A DNA stretch of 64,000 nt from Bacteroidales bacterium (GCA_022653735.1 JALCSU010000004.1:1-64000), one strand, 5' to 3'. Positions 51,844 through 62,061 are shown, numbered from the stretch's first letter. Translations and numbers: made by a program. The notes: generated from the letters alone by a model not told the origin.

Positions 51844-53244
51844 ATGAATAAAAGTAATCAGATAGACATGTTGAACGGCCCTCTGATGGGGAAGCTGGTC
51901 CGGTTTGCCATACCATTCGCGGCAAGCAGCATTCTTCAGCAGCTGTTCAACTCCGTGGATATAGCGGTAGTCGGTAATTTTGCGAGTAGCCAGGCATTGG
52001 CTGCGGTTGGAGCTAACGGGCCTGTGATAGCCCTGCTGTTGAATTTCTTCATCGGCATCTCGCTGGGAACGAATGTCATAATTGCGAATCACATAGGCCA
52101 GAAGAATGAGGAAGGCATACGTGAGGCTGTGTCAACATCTTCCGTAATAGCTCTCGTGGCTGGATTCCTCCTAATGATCGTAGGTCTCTTGGTAGCTTCG
52201 CCTCTCTTGAAATTAATGAATACGCCAGCTGACGTGCTGGACCAGGCGACTCTTTACCTGAGAATAGTGCTTCTTGGCGCACCTGCCATATTAATATATA
52301 ATTTCGGTGCCGCCATTCTTAGAAGCAAAGGTGACACGAAACGTCCGCTTTACATCCTCATAATCGCCGGCATCCTGAATACCATCCTAAATCTCATTCT
52401 GGTGATTGTTTTCAACATGGCTGTGGCGGGAGTAGCCGTCGCTACGACGGTTTCCAATATCGTCAGTGCCGGAATTATCGTCTGGATGCTGACCCACGAA
52501 GAGGGACCTTTCAAGCTGAAGATAAAAGGCATGAAATCATATTCACGGTCACTCTCGAGAATATTGAATGTCGGCCTTCCGGCGGGCTTCCAGAATATGC
52601 TCTTCGCTATTTCTAACGTGTTCGTGCAGTCCGCCATCAATTCATACGGAGCTCTTGCGGTGGCAGGAAACGCCGCAGCGCTGAACTATGAATTCTTCTC
52701 TTATTTCTTCGTATCGGCGTTCGATGCTGCCGCAGTGACATTCGTAGGACAGAATTATGGAGCAGGGAAGGTGGGCAGGTGCAAGACCGTGTTCAAGATT
52801 TGCATGACGCTCAGCGTGATAGTTTCCAGCCTTTTCTCGGCCATCATCCTTCTGAACGGCAAGGCCTGCATGAGGGTCTTCACATCTGACCCGCAAGTAA
52901 TCAGTTTCGGAATAGAGAGGCTGAAATATGCCACTCTGTGGATGGGTCTGGCTTGTAGCTATGAAATAGCCGGATCCTGCATGAGAGGATTCGGCTATTC
53001 GCTGCAGCCAGCCATACTGACCATATTCGGCACCTGCGTATTACGAATAGTTTGGATTTATGCCGTAAGCCCCGTCTGGCCGGGGCTTACGGCATTTGCT
53101 GCTTGCATACCCGGTTTCATGGATACTAACCGGCGCTATGGTACTGGCCGCCTATCGAGTCACGAGCAAGAAGGCGTTTGTGCTGGTGTCCGACGGAAGC
53201 CGCACTTGAATCCAGCCCGCCGAATCACAATGCTCCTTTCTTGA
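51844..53244 (+). CDS. MATE-family efflux transporter with C-terminal frameshift
   Basis: 466 residues as read, with about eleven to twelve membrane helices in two homologous halves ([23 protein letters not shown], then [23 protein letters not shown], both read in parts). It belongs to the NorM/DinF-type multidrug and toxin exporters driven by Na+ or H+. After about residue 420 the frame gives an unlikely Arg-rich tail, while the plus-one frame from about 53101 reads [19 protein letters not shown], a normal MATE last helix, ending at 53209. One base is therefore extra (or two are missing) between about 53085 and 53110, by mutation or sequencing error. The intact protein would be about 455 residues. 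Confidence 0.88.
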   Translation: MNKSNQIDMLNGPLMGKLVRFAIPFAASSILQQLFNSVDIAVVGNFASSQALAAVGANGPVIALLLNFFIGISLGTNVIIANHIGQKNEEGIREAVSTSSVIALVAGFLLMIVGLLVASPLLKLMNTPADVLDQATLYLRIVLLGAPAILIYNFGAAILRSKGDTKRPLYILIIAGILNTILNLILVIVFNMAVAGVAVATTVSNIVSAGIIVWMLTHEEGPFKLKIKGMKSYSRSLSRILNVGLPAGFQNMLFAISNVFVQSAINSYGALAVAGNAAALNYEFFSYFFVSAFDAAAVTFVGQNYGAGKVGRCKTVFKICMTLSVIVSSLFSAIILLNGKACMRVFTSDPQVISFGIERLKYATLWMGLACSYEIAGSCMRGFGYSLQPAILTIFGTCVLRIVWIYAVSPVWPGLTAFAACIPGFMDTNRRYGTGRLSSHEQEGVCAGVRRKPHLNPARRITMLLS

Positions 53245-54235
53245 GCATGTATTCTGCGATTTGGACGGCATTTAGGGCTGCGCCCTTGCGAATTTGATCG
53301 CCAGTGAGCCACAGAGTGCAAGAATTGTCATCTGCCAAGTCCTTACGAATCCTGCCAACATAGACATCGTCTTTGCCAGCGCTTTCCAGAGGAGTAGGGT
53401 AGAGATAGTTCTGAGGGTCGTCCTTCACTGTGACTCCAGGGGCTGCCTCCAAGGCTTTCCTTATTTCATCGACTTCTAGAGGCTTTTCGGTTTGGAACCA
53501 TACGCTCTCCGAGTGGCTTCTTAAAGAAGAAACCCTCACGCAAGTTGCGCTAGTCCTTACATCAGAATGCATGATTTTCCGAGTCTCATGGAACATCTTC
53601 ATCTCCTCTTTCGTGTAGTCGTTCGGCATCATCTTGTCTATCTGTGGAATTACGTTGTAAGCAAGCTGGCAAGGAAATTTGCTTACGTGTTCAGTCTTGC
53701 CAGTCTCCACAATGTCTTTATATTGCTGCTGAAGTTCCTGCATTGCCTGTGCTCCAGCACCGCTGGCGCTCTGGTATGACGAAATGTGAACTTTTGCGAT
53801 ATGGCTTAGATCATCTATTGGCTTCAGCACTACTACCATGAGAATGGTTGTGCAATTAGGGTTCGCTATTATGTTCCTTGGGTGATTCAATGCATCTTCC
53901 GGATTAACCTCAGGCACCACCAGAGGCACGTCTGCGTCCATTCTGAAGGCGCTGCTGTTGTCTATCATCACTGTGCCGAATTTAGTCACGGTGTCGGCAT
54001 ATTCAATCGAAGTGCTGGCGCCTGCGGAAGCAAATGCAACGTTGATTCCTTTGAAATCGTCGTTGTGCTGCAGTTGTTTGACGATAATGTCCTTTCCTTT
54101 AAATGAATATGTCCTTCCGGCGGATCGTTCGGACCCGAAGAGAACCAGTTCGTCACACGGAAAATCTCTTTCTTCTAGTATGCGCAGGAACTCTTGTCCC
54201 ACCGCGCCACTTGCGCCAATGATTGCTGCTTTCAT
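53225..54235 (-). CDS. asd: Aspartate-semialdehyde dehydrogenase
   Basis: 336 residues. The NADP-binding loop is [14 protein letters not shown] (about 7-20), the catalytic Cys lies in [10 protein letters not shown] (about 130), and substrate-binding residues in [12 protein letters not shown]. It reduces aspartyl phosphate to aspartate semialdehyde, the branch point to lysine/diaminopimelate, threonine and methionine. A divergent promoter region separates it from upp. Its 3' end is close to the frameshifted MATE gene and overlaps the frameshift-extended frame by 20 bases. Confidence 0.96.
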   Translation of the reverse strand: MKAAIIGASGAVGQEFLRILEERDFPCDELVLFGSERSAGRTYSFKGKDIIVKQLQHNDDFKGINVAFASAGASTSIEYADTVTKFGTVMIDNSSAFRMDADVPLVVPEVNPEDALNHPRNIIANPNCTTILMVVVLKPIDDLSHIAKVHISSYQSASGAGAQAMQELQQQYKDIVETGKTEHVSKFPCQLAYNVIPQIDKMMPNDYTKEEMKMFHETRKIMHSDVRTSATCVRVSSLRSHSESVWFQTEKPLEVDEIRKALEAAPGVTVKDDPQNYLYPTPLESAGKDDVYVGRIRKDLADDNSCTLWLTGDQIRKGAALNAVQIAEYMLKKGAL

Positions 54236-54278
54236 AATACAAAATAATTGTTAAGTTCGGACTTTTTCTGTCCGGCTT

Positions 54279-54308
54279 CAAAGTTATGCAAAAAAATGCT
54301 TAAATTTG
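54279..54308. promoter_or_regulatory. Divergent -7 boxes of asd and upp
   Basis: Minus strand TAACTTTG (54286-54279) for asd and plus strand TAAATTTG (54301-54308) for upp, 14 bases apart. The asd leader holds a CGGAC/GTCCG hairpin (54258-54274). Confidence 0.55.
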
Positions 54309-54326
54309 ACAAATCTTTCAATTACT

Positions 54327-54956
54327 ATGACCCAATTACATATTATTAACCACCCGATGATTCAGCACAAGCTGACCATTATGAGGAAGAAGGAAACAGG
54401 ATCCAAGGACTTCAGGCAGCTGCTGGACGAGATTTCAATGCTGATGGGCTACGAGGTGACTCGCGATCTTCCACTGGAAGATGTTGAAATAGAGACGCCA
54501 ATAAGCAAGATGACGGGTAAGGAGATTTCTGGCCGGAAGCTGGCCATAGTGCCTATACTTAGGGCAGGCCTCGGAATGATGACAGGGCTTCAGACCTTGG
54601 TCCCGGTCGCAAAAGTCGGCCACATAGGACTTTACAGGGATGAGAAAACGCACAATCCGGTGGTATATTACTGTAAGCTTCCTCTTGATATTCAGGAAAG
54701 ACTCGTGATAGTTACTGATCCCATGCTTGCCACAGGAGGAAGTTCCTGCGACGCAATCAGGATGCTGAAGGAGAGGGGATGCAGAAACATCCGCCTGATG
54801 TGTCTGGTAGGAGCCCCAGAGGGAATAGAAAGAGTGCAGAAAGAACATCCAGATGTGGACATATATCTTGCGGCAGTAGACGATCATCTAAATGAAAACG
54901 CCTACATCGTGCCAGGTCTGGGTGATGCAGGCGATAGAATATTCGGAACTAAATAA
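54327..54956 (+). CDS. upp: Uracil phosphoribosyltransferase
   Basis: 209 residues from ATG at 54327 ([20 protein letters not shown]). The upstream in-frame TTG at 54306 lies in the -7 box and is rejected. Family motifs are [12 protein letters not shown] (about 80), VVYYCKLP, the PRPP loop [12 protein letters not shown] (about 137-148) and the C-terminal uracil site [15 protein letters not shown]. It makes UMP from uracil and PRPP in pyrimidine salvage. Confidence 0.96.
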   Translation: MTQLHIINHPMIQHKLTIMRKKETGSKDFRQLLDEISMLMGYEVTRDLPLEDVEIETPISKMTGKEISGRKLAIVPILRAGLGMMTGLQTLVPVAKVGHIGLYRDEKTHNPVVYYCKLPLDIQERLVIVTDPMLATGGSSCDAIRMLKERGCRNIRLMCLVGAPEGIERVQKEHPDVDIYLAAVDDHLNENAYIVPGLGDAGDRIFGTK

Positions 54957-54961
54957 ATTCC

Positions 54962-55891
54962 CTATTTCTTAAAGGCTTCCATCATCGGTCTTCCTCTCCA
55001 GTCTTCTGGAATCTGGAGACCGAGAGCGTAAGCTATCGTAGCAGGCACGTCATACTGCATCATGAATCTCTCGAACTGGCCTTTATTCGAGATGTTTTTC
55101 CCGCAAATGACGAACGGAGTCTCAAGTTCCTCAAGAGTCAGATTACCATGACCATGACCTTTCCCTCCATGATCTGAGCTAATGACAATTATCGTGTCAT
55201 CGTAAATCCCGGCATCTTTCAGAGCATTCACTATCATGGCAATCGCATTGTCAGTATGCTTCAAGCACTCATCGTACTCTTTTGATTCCCAGCCGTATGC
55301 GTGGCCAGTATGGTCTACGTTGCCGATGTAGAATGTGTAGAAAGCTGGCTTCTGGCTTTTGATGTCTGACACAGCTACCGCTGTGTATTTCTCTATATCG
55401 GAATAATTCTCTACGCCGGGGAATAGCTTGTGGAAAGTCATGGCTGCGGTATCGCAGACGTAACCTATCCCATCCCAGTCATAGACGCAGCCAGAAACTG
55501 CATCCGGGCGTTGTTGCTTCAAAAGAGTGTAAATGGTGACAGGCATGCCATTTGCCTGAACCGAATAAGCAGGGATCACTGGTTTTGCGGAATTCCAGGC
55601 ATTGTAGCAATGCATCTCGGTAGGAACGCCCATGAATATGCTAGCCCAGTTAATGGCAGAAGCCGAAGGCATCACGGACCGTTTAGTGAATGTGTAGCAC
55701 CCGTTATCCATCAGAGATTTAACCGTTGGCATGAGGCCCAGGTCATCTTTCACCTGATTTGACCCCCATCCATCAAGGCCGATGAAAACAACGTGTTCAG
55801 CTAACGGCTTTTGTGACTTTTTGCGGGCAACGACAATGTTGCAAGGGAGCAGCAGTGCAGTAGCTACCAGAATAAAAATTATTTTCTTCAT
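54962..55891 (-). CDS. Secreted alkaline-phosphatase-superfamily phosphodiesterase
   Basis: 309 residues from ATG at 55891, where a signal peptide begins (MKKIIFILVATALLLPCNIV). A longer frame to 55957 would run into the upstream gene. Metal-site motifs are FIGLDGWGSNQV (Asp), SVMPSASAINWASIFMG (nucleophile Thr/Ser region), NVDHTGHAYG (Asp/His) and ISSDHGGKGHGHGN (Asp/His). This is a type I phosphodiesterase/nucleotide pyrophosphatase layout, also seen in phosphate-ester hydrolases. The substrate is unknown. It follows the isomerase gene by 16 bases, so they are probably co-transcribed. Confidence 0.85.
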   Translation of the reverse strand: MKKIIFILVATALLLPCNIVVARKKSQKPLAEHVVFIGLDGWGSNQVKDDLGLMPTVKSLMDNGCYTFTKRSVMPSASAINWASIFMGVPTEMHCYNAWNSAKPVIPAYSVQANGMPVTIYTLLKQQRPDAVSGCVYDWDGIGYVCDTAAMTFHKLFPGVENYSDIEKYTAVAVSDIKSQKPAFYTFYIGNVDHTGHAYGWESKEYDECLKHTDNAIAMIVNALKDAGIYDDTIIVISSDHGGKGHGHGNLTLEELETPFVICGKNISNKGQFERFMMQYDVPATIAYALGLQIPEDWRGRPMMEAFKK

Positions 55892-55907
55892 GCTATAATC
55901 TATTATA

Positions 55908-56726
55908 TTAATATATCGCATCGCAAACGCCACGTAAATAGCCGAGTGATTCGGCAACGCTGGCGGTAGGATTCTTGTCGCTATTCTTCTCCATCTCTAT
56001 GGACACGACGCCTTGGTAATTCACCTTCTTGAGAGCCTTCACGATTGCCATGAAGTCCATCTGGCCGCGGCCCATTTCCCAGGTGTGTCCCGCCTTAGAC
56101 GGAGCGGTCTCATCCTTGATGTGAATGTCGTAAATCCACTTGTGGTACTTGCGTATCTCTTTGGCTACGTCGTTTCCAGACCTGAATGAGTGGCCGAGAT
56201 CCAGGCAGGCTCCAACTCCAAGGTTCGGATCCTTGACGAGCTCCATTATCTTGTAAATGTCAGGGAATGCTGCGCCGTCTGGTCCGTGAGTGTGGATGGC
56301 AACGCGAATTCCAGTATCGTGCACCTTCTGAATCACGTAATCGATTAGCTCATAGTTAGGGACGCCGATGAACATTTTCGCGCCATAGCGAGAGGCATAG
56401 TCGAAAGTCTTGTCGACATCTTCCTTGGAGCGCATGTAGATTGGCCCAAGGATGTAGCCTTCAACTCCGTAGCTGGCGCATTTTGCCTTGAAGGCATCCA
56501 TCTGCTCCTTTGTGGAGTTTAAAGGCAGCCAAAAGTCTTTGACCGACAAATACTTGACTCCCATGCTCTGGAGGTAAGCAAGAGTCTCGTCAATGTTGAA
56601 TTTACGATAAGTGAAACCTGCGACGCCAATCTTTAAGTTGTCGGATTGGTGGCTTTTCCATGTCTCCTGTGCGCTTATTGGAAGCACGCAAAGAGAGGCG
56701 ATGATGAAAATTAAAATCTTCTTCAT
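55908..56726 (-). CDS. Secreted TIM-barrel sugar isomerase/epimerase
   Basis: 272 residues with a signal peptide ending PISAQ (about 20). The barrel runs KIGVAGFTYRKFNIDETLAYL, KYLSVKDFWLPL, MFIGVPNYELIDYVI, RVAIHTHGPDGAAFPD (His), GACLDLGHSF (Asp, His), YDIHIKDETAPSKAG (His, Asp) and VVSIEMEKNS (Glu), the metal-site set of xylose-isomerase-like barrels. It is a second, non-lipoprotein member of the same superfamily as 12995. It pairs with a secreted phosphodiesterase. The substrate is unknown. Confidence 0.85.
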   Translation of the reverse strand: MKKILIFIIASLCVLPISAQETWKSHQSDNLKIGVAGFTYRKFNIDETLAYLQSMGVKYLSVKDFWLPLNSTKEQMDAFKAKCASYGVEGYILGPIYMRSKEDVDKTFDYASRYGAKMFIGVPNYELIDYVIQKVHDTGIRVAIHTHGPDGAAFPDIYKIMELVKDPNLGVGACLDLGHSFRSGNDVAKEIRKYHKWIYDIHIKDETAPSKAGHTWEMGRGQMDFMAIVKALKKVNYQGVVSIEMEKNSDKNPTASVAESLGYLRGVCDAIY

Positions 56727-56739
56727 GATAAAGAAATCA

Positions 56740-57828
56740 TTATGGTTGTATTTTTTCCTGACTGCTTTCTTCTTCTTCTTTTGGTAGCACTATAGGACGG
56801 AAGCGCTTTTGGCGGCGTTCCCAGCGTTCGCGTGCGAACTGTTGCATGTCAGTGGCCTGGTCGTTTTCGTCTATGATCTCAAGGCCTAAGATGGTTTCTA
56901 TTATGTCTTCGAGAGTGATTATGCCTTGGAATGCGCCGTAGTCATCAATTATCAAAGATATCTGCTCATGTTTCCTGAGCAGTTCTTCCCAGATGACATC
57001 CAGCGTGTCTTCCTCCCTGAAGAACGATATTGGACGCTTCAAGTCTTTCAGTCTCTTGTCGAACTCGTCGTCTGCAAGTCCCTCCAGGGCATCGCTAAGT
57101 AATATGTAGCCCGTGATGAATTCTGGAGAGTCGTTGTAAACAGGTATTCTCGAGAAATGGAGGTACGTGTCGTTTTTGTAGAAGTTTTTCAGCGTCATGT
57201 TCTCTTGTGCAGTCATGCAGACTATTCTTGGAGTCATTGCGTCTGCGGCAGAGACGGTATCCAGCTTCATGATATTCTGGATAACCTTATTCTCCCCTTG
57301 GTCAATGACTCCTTCTTGTGCCCCGATATTGGCCATAGCTGTCACTTCCTCGCGGCTTACGGTAGCCTCATCATCGTTCGGCGTAAGCCATTTCGTAATG
57401 AGTTTTATGAGTAGAACGAATGGGAACAGCAGTACGATCATGAAGCTTATGCAACTTGTAGCAAAGCCCATGAGACTCTTCCAGTATGACGTGCCAATGG
57501 TCTTAGGGACGATCTCGGAGAATATTAGGATGAGCAGGGTAGTGATTGCGGAAATTACTCCGAACCCAGTGCTTCCAAAAACCTTTGTTGCCTGCATGCC
57601 GACCCCTGCCGCACCAAAAGTGTTTGCTATTGTATTTAGGGAGAGAATGGCTGCTAGAGCTTTGTCTGGGTCTGTTTTATATTCGTAGAATTTAATGGCT
57701 GGTTTATATCCTTGCTCCTTTTTCATCGTAACGAATGAAAGCGGAGTGGACATCAGCACGGCTTCCAGGATGGAACACAAGAATGAGATTAGAAGAGTCC
57801 CAAGCAGGAAGAATATCAGTAGAAGCAT
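56740..57828 (-). CDS. CNNM/CBS-domain membrane protein (hemolysin-like, CorC relative)
   Basis: 362 residues. The CNNM membrane domain has about four hydrophobic segments (1-150, with SEIVPKTIG), followed by an acidic helical linker and a CBS pair (about 190-310: MTPRIVCMTAQENMTLKNF, FSRIPVYNDSPEFITGYIL, EQISLIIDDYGAFQGIITLEDIIETILG). It lacks the C-terminal CorC/HlyC transporter-associated domain and ends in a Glu-rich tail. Such proteins take part in Mg2+ or other metal transport. Confidence 0.87.
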   Translation of the reverse strand: MLLLIFFLLGTLLISFLCSILEAVLMSTPLSFVTMKKEQGYKPAIKFYEYKTDPDKALAAILSLNTIANTFGAAGVGMQATKVFGSTGFGVISAITTLLILIFSEIVPKTIGTSYWKSLMGFATSCISFMIVLLFPFVLLIKLITKWLTPNDDEATVSREEVTAMANIGAQEGVIDQGENKVIQNIMKLDTVSAADAMTPRIVCMTAQENMTLKNFYKNDTYLHFSRIPVYNDSPEFITGYILLSDALEGLADDEFDKRLKDLKRPISFFREEDTLDVIWEELLRKHEQISLIIDDYGAFQGIITLEDIIETILGLEIIDENDQATDMQQFARERWERRQKRFRPIVLPKEEEESSQEKIQP

Positions 57829-57853
57829 AACCGGTCCCTGGTTTTATTTAATG

Positions 57854-57861
57854 CAAATATA
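57854..57861 (-). promoter_or_regulatory. -7 box of the CNNM gene
   Basis: TATATTTG on the minus strand, 25 bases before the ATG at 57828. No TTTG is seen at the normal upstream distance. Confidence 0.45.
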
Positions 57862-57912
57862 ATATAATTGGTATTAAAATCATTATATTCGCATTCACAC
57901 ATAACACGACAC

Positions 57913-60576
57913 ATGCGTAATTTTATCATCTCTGCTGCCTTTCTGCTAATCATAGCCAATGCCGCTGCTGCCAATCTATCAATCAGCGATGCTCAATGCT
58001 GTTTCCTAAAGAATCCGCTTGGCATCGAGGAGCCGACGTTCGGGTGGAAGCTTCTTTCCGACAAGAATGGAATGCGTCAGAGCGCATGGGAGATCAGAAT
58101 ATCAGAATCGCCAAATGTATCAAGAGGGGATGTTTGGGATTCCGGGAAGGTTCCAGGGGAGGATCAGTTCGGAATCGTCCCGGAAGGCATCAGGTTGAAA
58201 TCCGCTGCAACATATTATTGGAAAGCCAGGGTGTGGGATTTGGATGGAAAGGCAAGCGCATGGAGCGAAGTCTCCCGCTTTTCTACCGGGATATTGAGAA
58301 AAGAAGACTGGGAAGGCTGTTGGATAACCGCTGACTGGGAGAACTGTGCGTCCATGCCCTATTTCAGGAAGGAATTCAAGATAGAGGGCAAGGTGAGAAG
58401 GGCGACGGTTTTCGCATGCTGTCTTGGCGCAGGTGATATATTCATTAATGGAAATTATGTTGATGAATCGGCGATTCTTGATCCGGCTCAGACGAATTAT
58501 GAGCAATATGCTCTGTACAGAGCAATAGACGTCACAGGAAAACTCGTGGAAGGGGAGAACTGCGTCGGAGCCATGATTTACGATGGGTGGTATAATCAGA
58601 AAACAGTGTTCGCCAATTTCACCTACGGCTCTCCGATGCTCAGGGTTCAGTTGGTCATTGAATATTCCGACGGCACTTCCGATGTCGTGGCTACAGATGC
58701 CTCATGGCAGTGGAAGCCTGGCCCTGTGGTTTCCGCAAACATTTACAGCGGAGAAGTTTATGACGCTCGTCTTGAAGTGAAAGATTGGTGCATGGCAACA
58801 TCAAGTAATCTACAAGGATGGAAGAATGCGTCATTACTTAGCTCCTCGATAGAGCTAAAGTCTCAGATTATGCCGCCAATGAGGACGAAAGACGTACTGG
58901 AAGCCGTTAATTTTTGGAGGACATCCCGTGGCACGTGGATTTACGACTTCGGTAAAAACACGACTTCAGATATCAGGATAGAGGCACAGATGCCAGCTGG
59001 CACCCGGTTTACTGTGCGCATGTCGGAGGAAAAAGCACCGTCCGGAGACAGCCTGGACTTCAGTTCGACGGGAACTTTCGTAGTGCCGGTTCAGACCGAT
59101 GAATATGTCTTCAAGGGCGAAGGCATCGAAACTTGGATGCCACGTGGTACATACCATGGCTTCCGATACGCCGAACTTTCGGTGAGCGGATCCACGGCCA
59201 CGCCGGGTAAAGACTGGCTGAAGGCGGTGAACGTTCACAGCGACATAGTCGAAAAGGGTCATTTTGAATGCAGCGACCCTCAGCTAAACTGCTTGCATGA
59301 ACTGGCCGTCAACACTTTACGTGGCGCAATGCTTGGAGTCCCCGTGGACTGCCCTACGAGGGAGAAATGTGGGTGGCTGGGAGATGCCCACGCTTATGTG
59401 AAGATGCAGATGATGAACTTTGATGCCGAGAATTTCATTTTCAAATACATGGACGACATTGAGTCTGGGGCTAAGCCTGAGGTGACGAACACTCTCTTCC
59501 ATCTTAGGAAGAACGTGTTCTTCTACTACGCTGACAAGGCTTCCGGCATCCCTTTCATGATAGCTCCAGGCAAACGTCTGTGCGGCGTGGCATCGCCTGA
59601 TTGGGGAACTGCAGTCGTCCAGCTGCCTTGGCATCTCTATCTGTATTGCGGTAACCGTCGGGCGATAGAGAAATACTATCATTTCATGAAGCAGTGGACG
59701 AATCACGTTACCTCCACTGCAGTCGGAAATATTGTTTACGAGGGTTTGGGCGACTGGTGTCCTCCATACGGATTCTGCGGCACCGACACCCCGGTTGAAC
59801 TCACGTCTACTGCGTTCCATTACTATGATCTGTGCATAATGGAACAAGCTGCTGATCTTCTGGGGAAAAACGATGACAAGGTCATATTCAACGCCGAGAA
59901 GGAAGCAGTCAGGAAGGCCTTTATTGACAAATTCTACAATCCGGTGCTGAAATCATTCGGTTCCCAGACCGGCAATGCCATGGCCTTGGATCTAGGTCTC
60001 TGTCCAGAGGGAGAAGAGGAGGAAGTCGCTGCAGCCACAGTACAGGAAATTCGTTTGCACAATGATTTCATAAGTACAGGAATATTCGGTTTGGCCAGGA
60101 TAGGTTCGGCCTTGAGCCGTCATGGGAAGGCAGATGAGGCATATTCCCTTTTCACAAAAAAAGGGCGGAATAGTTTCGAGTGGATGTGGAAAAAATACGA
60201 TGCGACCACGCTTTGGGAGAACCTGCCAATAAATGACGAAGTTGTGTCCTTGTCCAAGAATGCCTCGCATTGTCATCCTATGCAGGCAGGTTACGACTCA
60301 TGGTTCTATGAGGACGTGGCCGGAATAAGACCCGCCAGCCCCGGTTTCAAGAAAATACTCTTCCATCCTTGCTTCCCGAGCAAACTCGAATATGCCCAGG
60401 CTTCTGTCGAAAGCCGCTATGGCATCGTGAGAAGCGAATGGCGCAGGAACGGCTCCTCTGTCGAATGGAAAATCTCAATCCCGACTGGTTGCACTGCAGA
60501 GGCCGTCCTTCCAGACGGAACGATTAGGGAATATGTGTCCGGGGATTACATCGTTAATTTCGATGACGAAATGTAA
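57913..60576 (+). CDS. Glycoside hydrolase family 78 (alpha-L-rhamnosidase)
   Basis: 887 residues from ATG at 57913, which begins a signal peptide (MRNFIISAAFLLIIANAAAA). An earlier in-frame ATG at 57868 would hide it. The N-terminal fibronectin-like domain (KNPLGIEEPTFGWKL) precedes beta-sandwich domains, then the (alpha/alpha)6 catalytic barrel around DCPTREKCGWLGDAHAYVKMQ, with the acid region of GH78, and NEVVSLSKNASHCHPMQAGYDSWFYEDVAGI (read in parts) before the C-terminal beta domain. It removes terminal rhamnose from plant or bacterial glycans in the periplasm. Confidence 0.93.
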   Translation: MRNFIISAAFLLIIANAAAANLSISDAQCCFLKNPLGIEEPTFGWKLLSDKNGMRQSAWEIRISESPNVSRGDVWDSGKVPGEDQFGIVPEGIRLKSAATYYWKARVWDLDGKASAWSEVSRFSTGILRKEDWEGCWITADWENCASMPYFRKEFKIEGKVRRATVFACCLGAGDIFINGNYVDESAILDPAQTNYEQYALYRAIDVTGKLVEGENCVGAMIYDGWYNQKTVFANFTYGSPMLRVQLVIEYSDGTSDVVATDASWQWKPGPVVSANIYSGEVYDARLEVKDWCMATSSNLQGWKNASLLSSSIELKSQIMPPMRTKDVLEAVNFWRTSRGTWIYDFGKNTTSDIRIEAQMPAGTRFTVRMSEEKAPSGDSLDFSSTGTFVVPVQTDEYVFKGEGIETWMPRGTYHGFRYAELSVSGSTATPGKDWLKAVNVHSDIVEKGHFECSDPQLNCLHELAVNTLRGAMLGVPVDCPTREKCGWLGDAHAYVKMQMMNFDAENFIFKYMDDIESGAKPEVTNTLFHLRKNVFFYYADKASGIPFMIAPGKRLCGVASPDWGTAVVQLPWHLYLYCGNRRAIEKYYHFMKQWTNHVTSTAVGNIVYEGLGDWCPPYGFCGTDTPVELTSTAFHYYDLCIMEQAADLLGKNDDKVIFNAEKEAVRKAFIDKFYNPVLKSFGSQTGNAMALDLGLCPEGEEEEVAAATVQEIRLHNDFISTGIFGLARIGSALSRHGKADEAYSLFTKKGRNSFEWMWKKYDATTLWENLPINDEVVSLSKNASHCHPMQAGYDSWFYEDVAGIRPASPGFKKILFHPCFPSKLEYAQASVESRYGIVRSEWRRNGSSVEWKISIPTGCTAEAVLPDGTIREYVSGDYIVNFDDEM

Positions 60577-60577
60577 C

Positions 60578-61162
60578 TCAATCTTTTAGAAAACTTTGCA
60601 GTTCCTCCCAGAAACGGTGAGTAGGGAAGCCCATAACGTTATAGAAGGAACCCTCGATCCGGGATATTCCCACATATCCTATCCATTCCTGGATTCCGTA
60701 GGCCCCAGCCTTGTCGTAAGGCTTGAAGTTATCGATGTAATAGTTTATTTCTTCGTCAGTTAATTCCTTGAAATACACATTCGTGGTCACCGAGAATGTC
60801 TTCCGTCTGGCTGTGTTCCTGATCGTGACCGCAGTAATGACCTGATGCTCTCTTCCAGAAAGAAGCTTAAGCATCCTTTCAGCCTCTTCGTGGCTATGCG
60901 CCTTTCCTAGAATTACTTCTCCGCACAGCACCATGGTATCGGATGTGACGAGAATCTCGTCCTGAGTCAGAGCCCTGTGGAACCCCAAAGATTTTCCTTC
61001 GGACATTGCCTGGGGTATTTGCTCATGAGGAATGTCTGCCGGCATGCTCTCTACGAATGATGTTTCTGCATCGACCGTGAAAGGAATGTCAAGGCCTTCA
61101 AGGAGTTCTTTCCGGCGAGGGGAGTTCGACGCAAGTATGATTTTCTTGCCGTTCAGATTCAT
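60578..61162 (-). CDS. maf: Maf-family nucleotide pyrophosphatase
   Basis: 194 residues with the typical start KIILASNSPRRKELLEGL (about 5-22) and EILVTSDTMVLCGEVILGKAHSHEEA, KAYGIQEW-like and SYYNVMGFP-like motifs (GAYGIQEWIGYVG, GSFYNVMGFPTHRF). Maf proteins hydrolyse non-canonical or modified NTPs such as dTTP/UTP derivatives. It is four bases after the KdsC-like gene, in a three-gene operon with DUF3467. Confidence 0.94.
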   Translation of the reverse strand: MNLNGKKIILASNSPRRKELLEGLDIPFTVDAETSFVESMPADIPHEQIPQAMSEGKSLGFHRALTQDEILVTSDTMVLCGEVILGKAHSHEEAERMLKLLSGREHQVITAVTIRNTARRKTFSVTTNVYFKELTDEEINYYIDNFKPYDKAGAYGIQEWIGYVGISRIEGSFYNVMGFPTHRFWEELQSFLKD

Positions 61163-61166
61163 ATTC

Positions 61167-61691
61167 CTAGAACATCTCCTTGTATGTCTTCGTGCTGAAT
61201 GTCCAGTCTCCGCGAGCCTTCATCACTTTTTCGATGTATTCCCTCACGAAAGAATGCCCGCCAGGCCTTTCCGATACGATGTCTGCAATTGCTTTCGTGT
61301 CCTCGCAAGCATCGCTAGGGCATATTCCCAAACCAGCGGCCTGCATCACTTCGATGTCAGGGACATCGTCACCGAAAAATATTACATCTGAATATTTTAG
61401 ATTGTGTCTCTTGCAGAAATCCTCAAAGTCTTCCATCTTGTTCCTGGAGCCTAAATACACATCTTCGGGAGGAACGCCAATCGTTTTCATTCTGGCGCAG
61501 ATGCTTTGTGCCCTGCCTCCGGTGATTATGCCGACAGGGTAATCGTGCATCCTGGCCATGCGCAAGCCGAATCCGTCTTTCGAGTCGAAAGTCCTGTAAA
61601 GCTGCCCCTCATTGTCCGCAAGTATGCCTCCGTTCGTCATGACGCCGTCAACGTCCATGGCGAAAGCCTTGATCGTCTTGAAATCACTCAT
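61167..61691 (-). CDS. kdsC: KdsC-like HAD phosphatase (3-deoxy-D-manno-octulosonate-8-phosphate)
   Basis: 174 residues from ATG at 61691 (a TTG two codons upstream is in frame). HAD motifs are FAMDVDGVMTNG (nucleophile Asp and acid Asp, about 13-15), GIITGGRA (motif II), VYLGSRNKMEDF and FFGDDVPDIEVMQAAGLGI (motif III/IV). It fits the tetrameric C0-type KDO8P phosphatases used in LPS inner-core synthesis. A sialic-acid-9-phosphatase-like role cannot be excluded. Two bases separate it from DUF3467. Confidence 0.88.
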   Translation of the reverse strand: MSDFKTIKAFAMDVDGVMTNGGILADNEGQLYRTFDSKDGFGLRMARMHDYPVGIITGGRAQSICARMKTIGVPPEDVYLGSRNKMEDFEDFCKRHNLKYSDVIFFGDDVPDIEVMQAAGLGICPSDACEDTKAIADIVSERPGGHSFVREYIEKVMKARGDWTFSTKTYKEMF

Positions 61692-61693
61692 AT

Positions 61694-62029
61694 TCAAGAT
61701 TTTGTGCCGTTAGGCCCGAACTGAGGCAAGTCTCCCAAGTTGAAAGTGCCGCCTTCATTGTGCTTCCCTCCGTTTCCAAGGTTGATGAGTCCGAACTGCG
61801 TCTCGTACTTCGTTACATTGTCCATCAGTGCATTCAGAAGCATTTTGGCATGCTCCGGAGTCATTATTATCCTGTTCGTGATGGCCGGCTTAGGAAAACC
61901 TGGCAGGTTGGATGCGAAATCCACGATGAACTCGCTGCGAGAGTGAGTGATTATGGCAAGGTTCGAATATGTTCCCTTTGCGACTTCTGGATTTAGCTCT
62001 ATGCTAATCTCGTTCTTTTTATCTTCCAT
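61694..62029 (-). CDS. DUF3467 protein
   Basis: 111 residues of the small bacterial family DUF3467: EVAKGTYSNLAIITHSRSEFIVDFASNLPG (read in parts, about 14-45) and NRIIMTPEHAKMLLNALMDNVTKYETQFG. The function is unknown. It is the first gene of the operon with kdsC-like and maf. The tail is Gly/Asn-rich. Confidence 0.88.
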   Translation of the reverse strand: MEDKKNEISIELNPEVAKGTYSNLAIITHSRSEFIVDFASNLPGFPKPAITNRIIMTPEHAKMLLNALMDNVTKYETQFGLINLGNGGKHNEGGTFNLGDLPQFGPNGTKS

Positions 62030-62061
62030 ATTTATCTTACTTAACTATTCCACATGTGACG

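Noticed and set aside
54306..54326. Extended start of upp at a TTG
   Set aside because: The TTG is inside the TAAATTTG promoter box. ATG at 54327 matches the family start.
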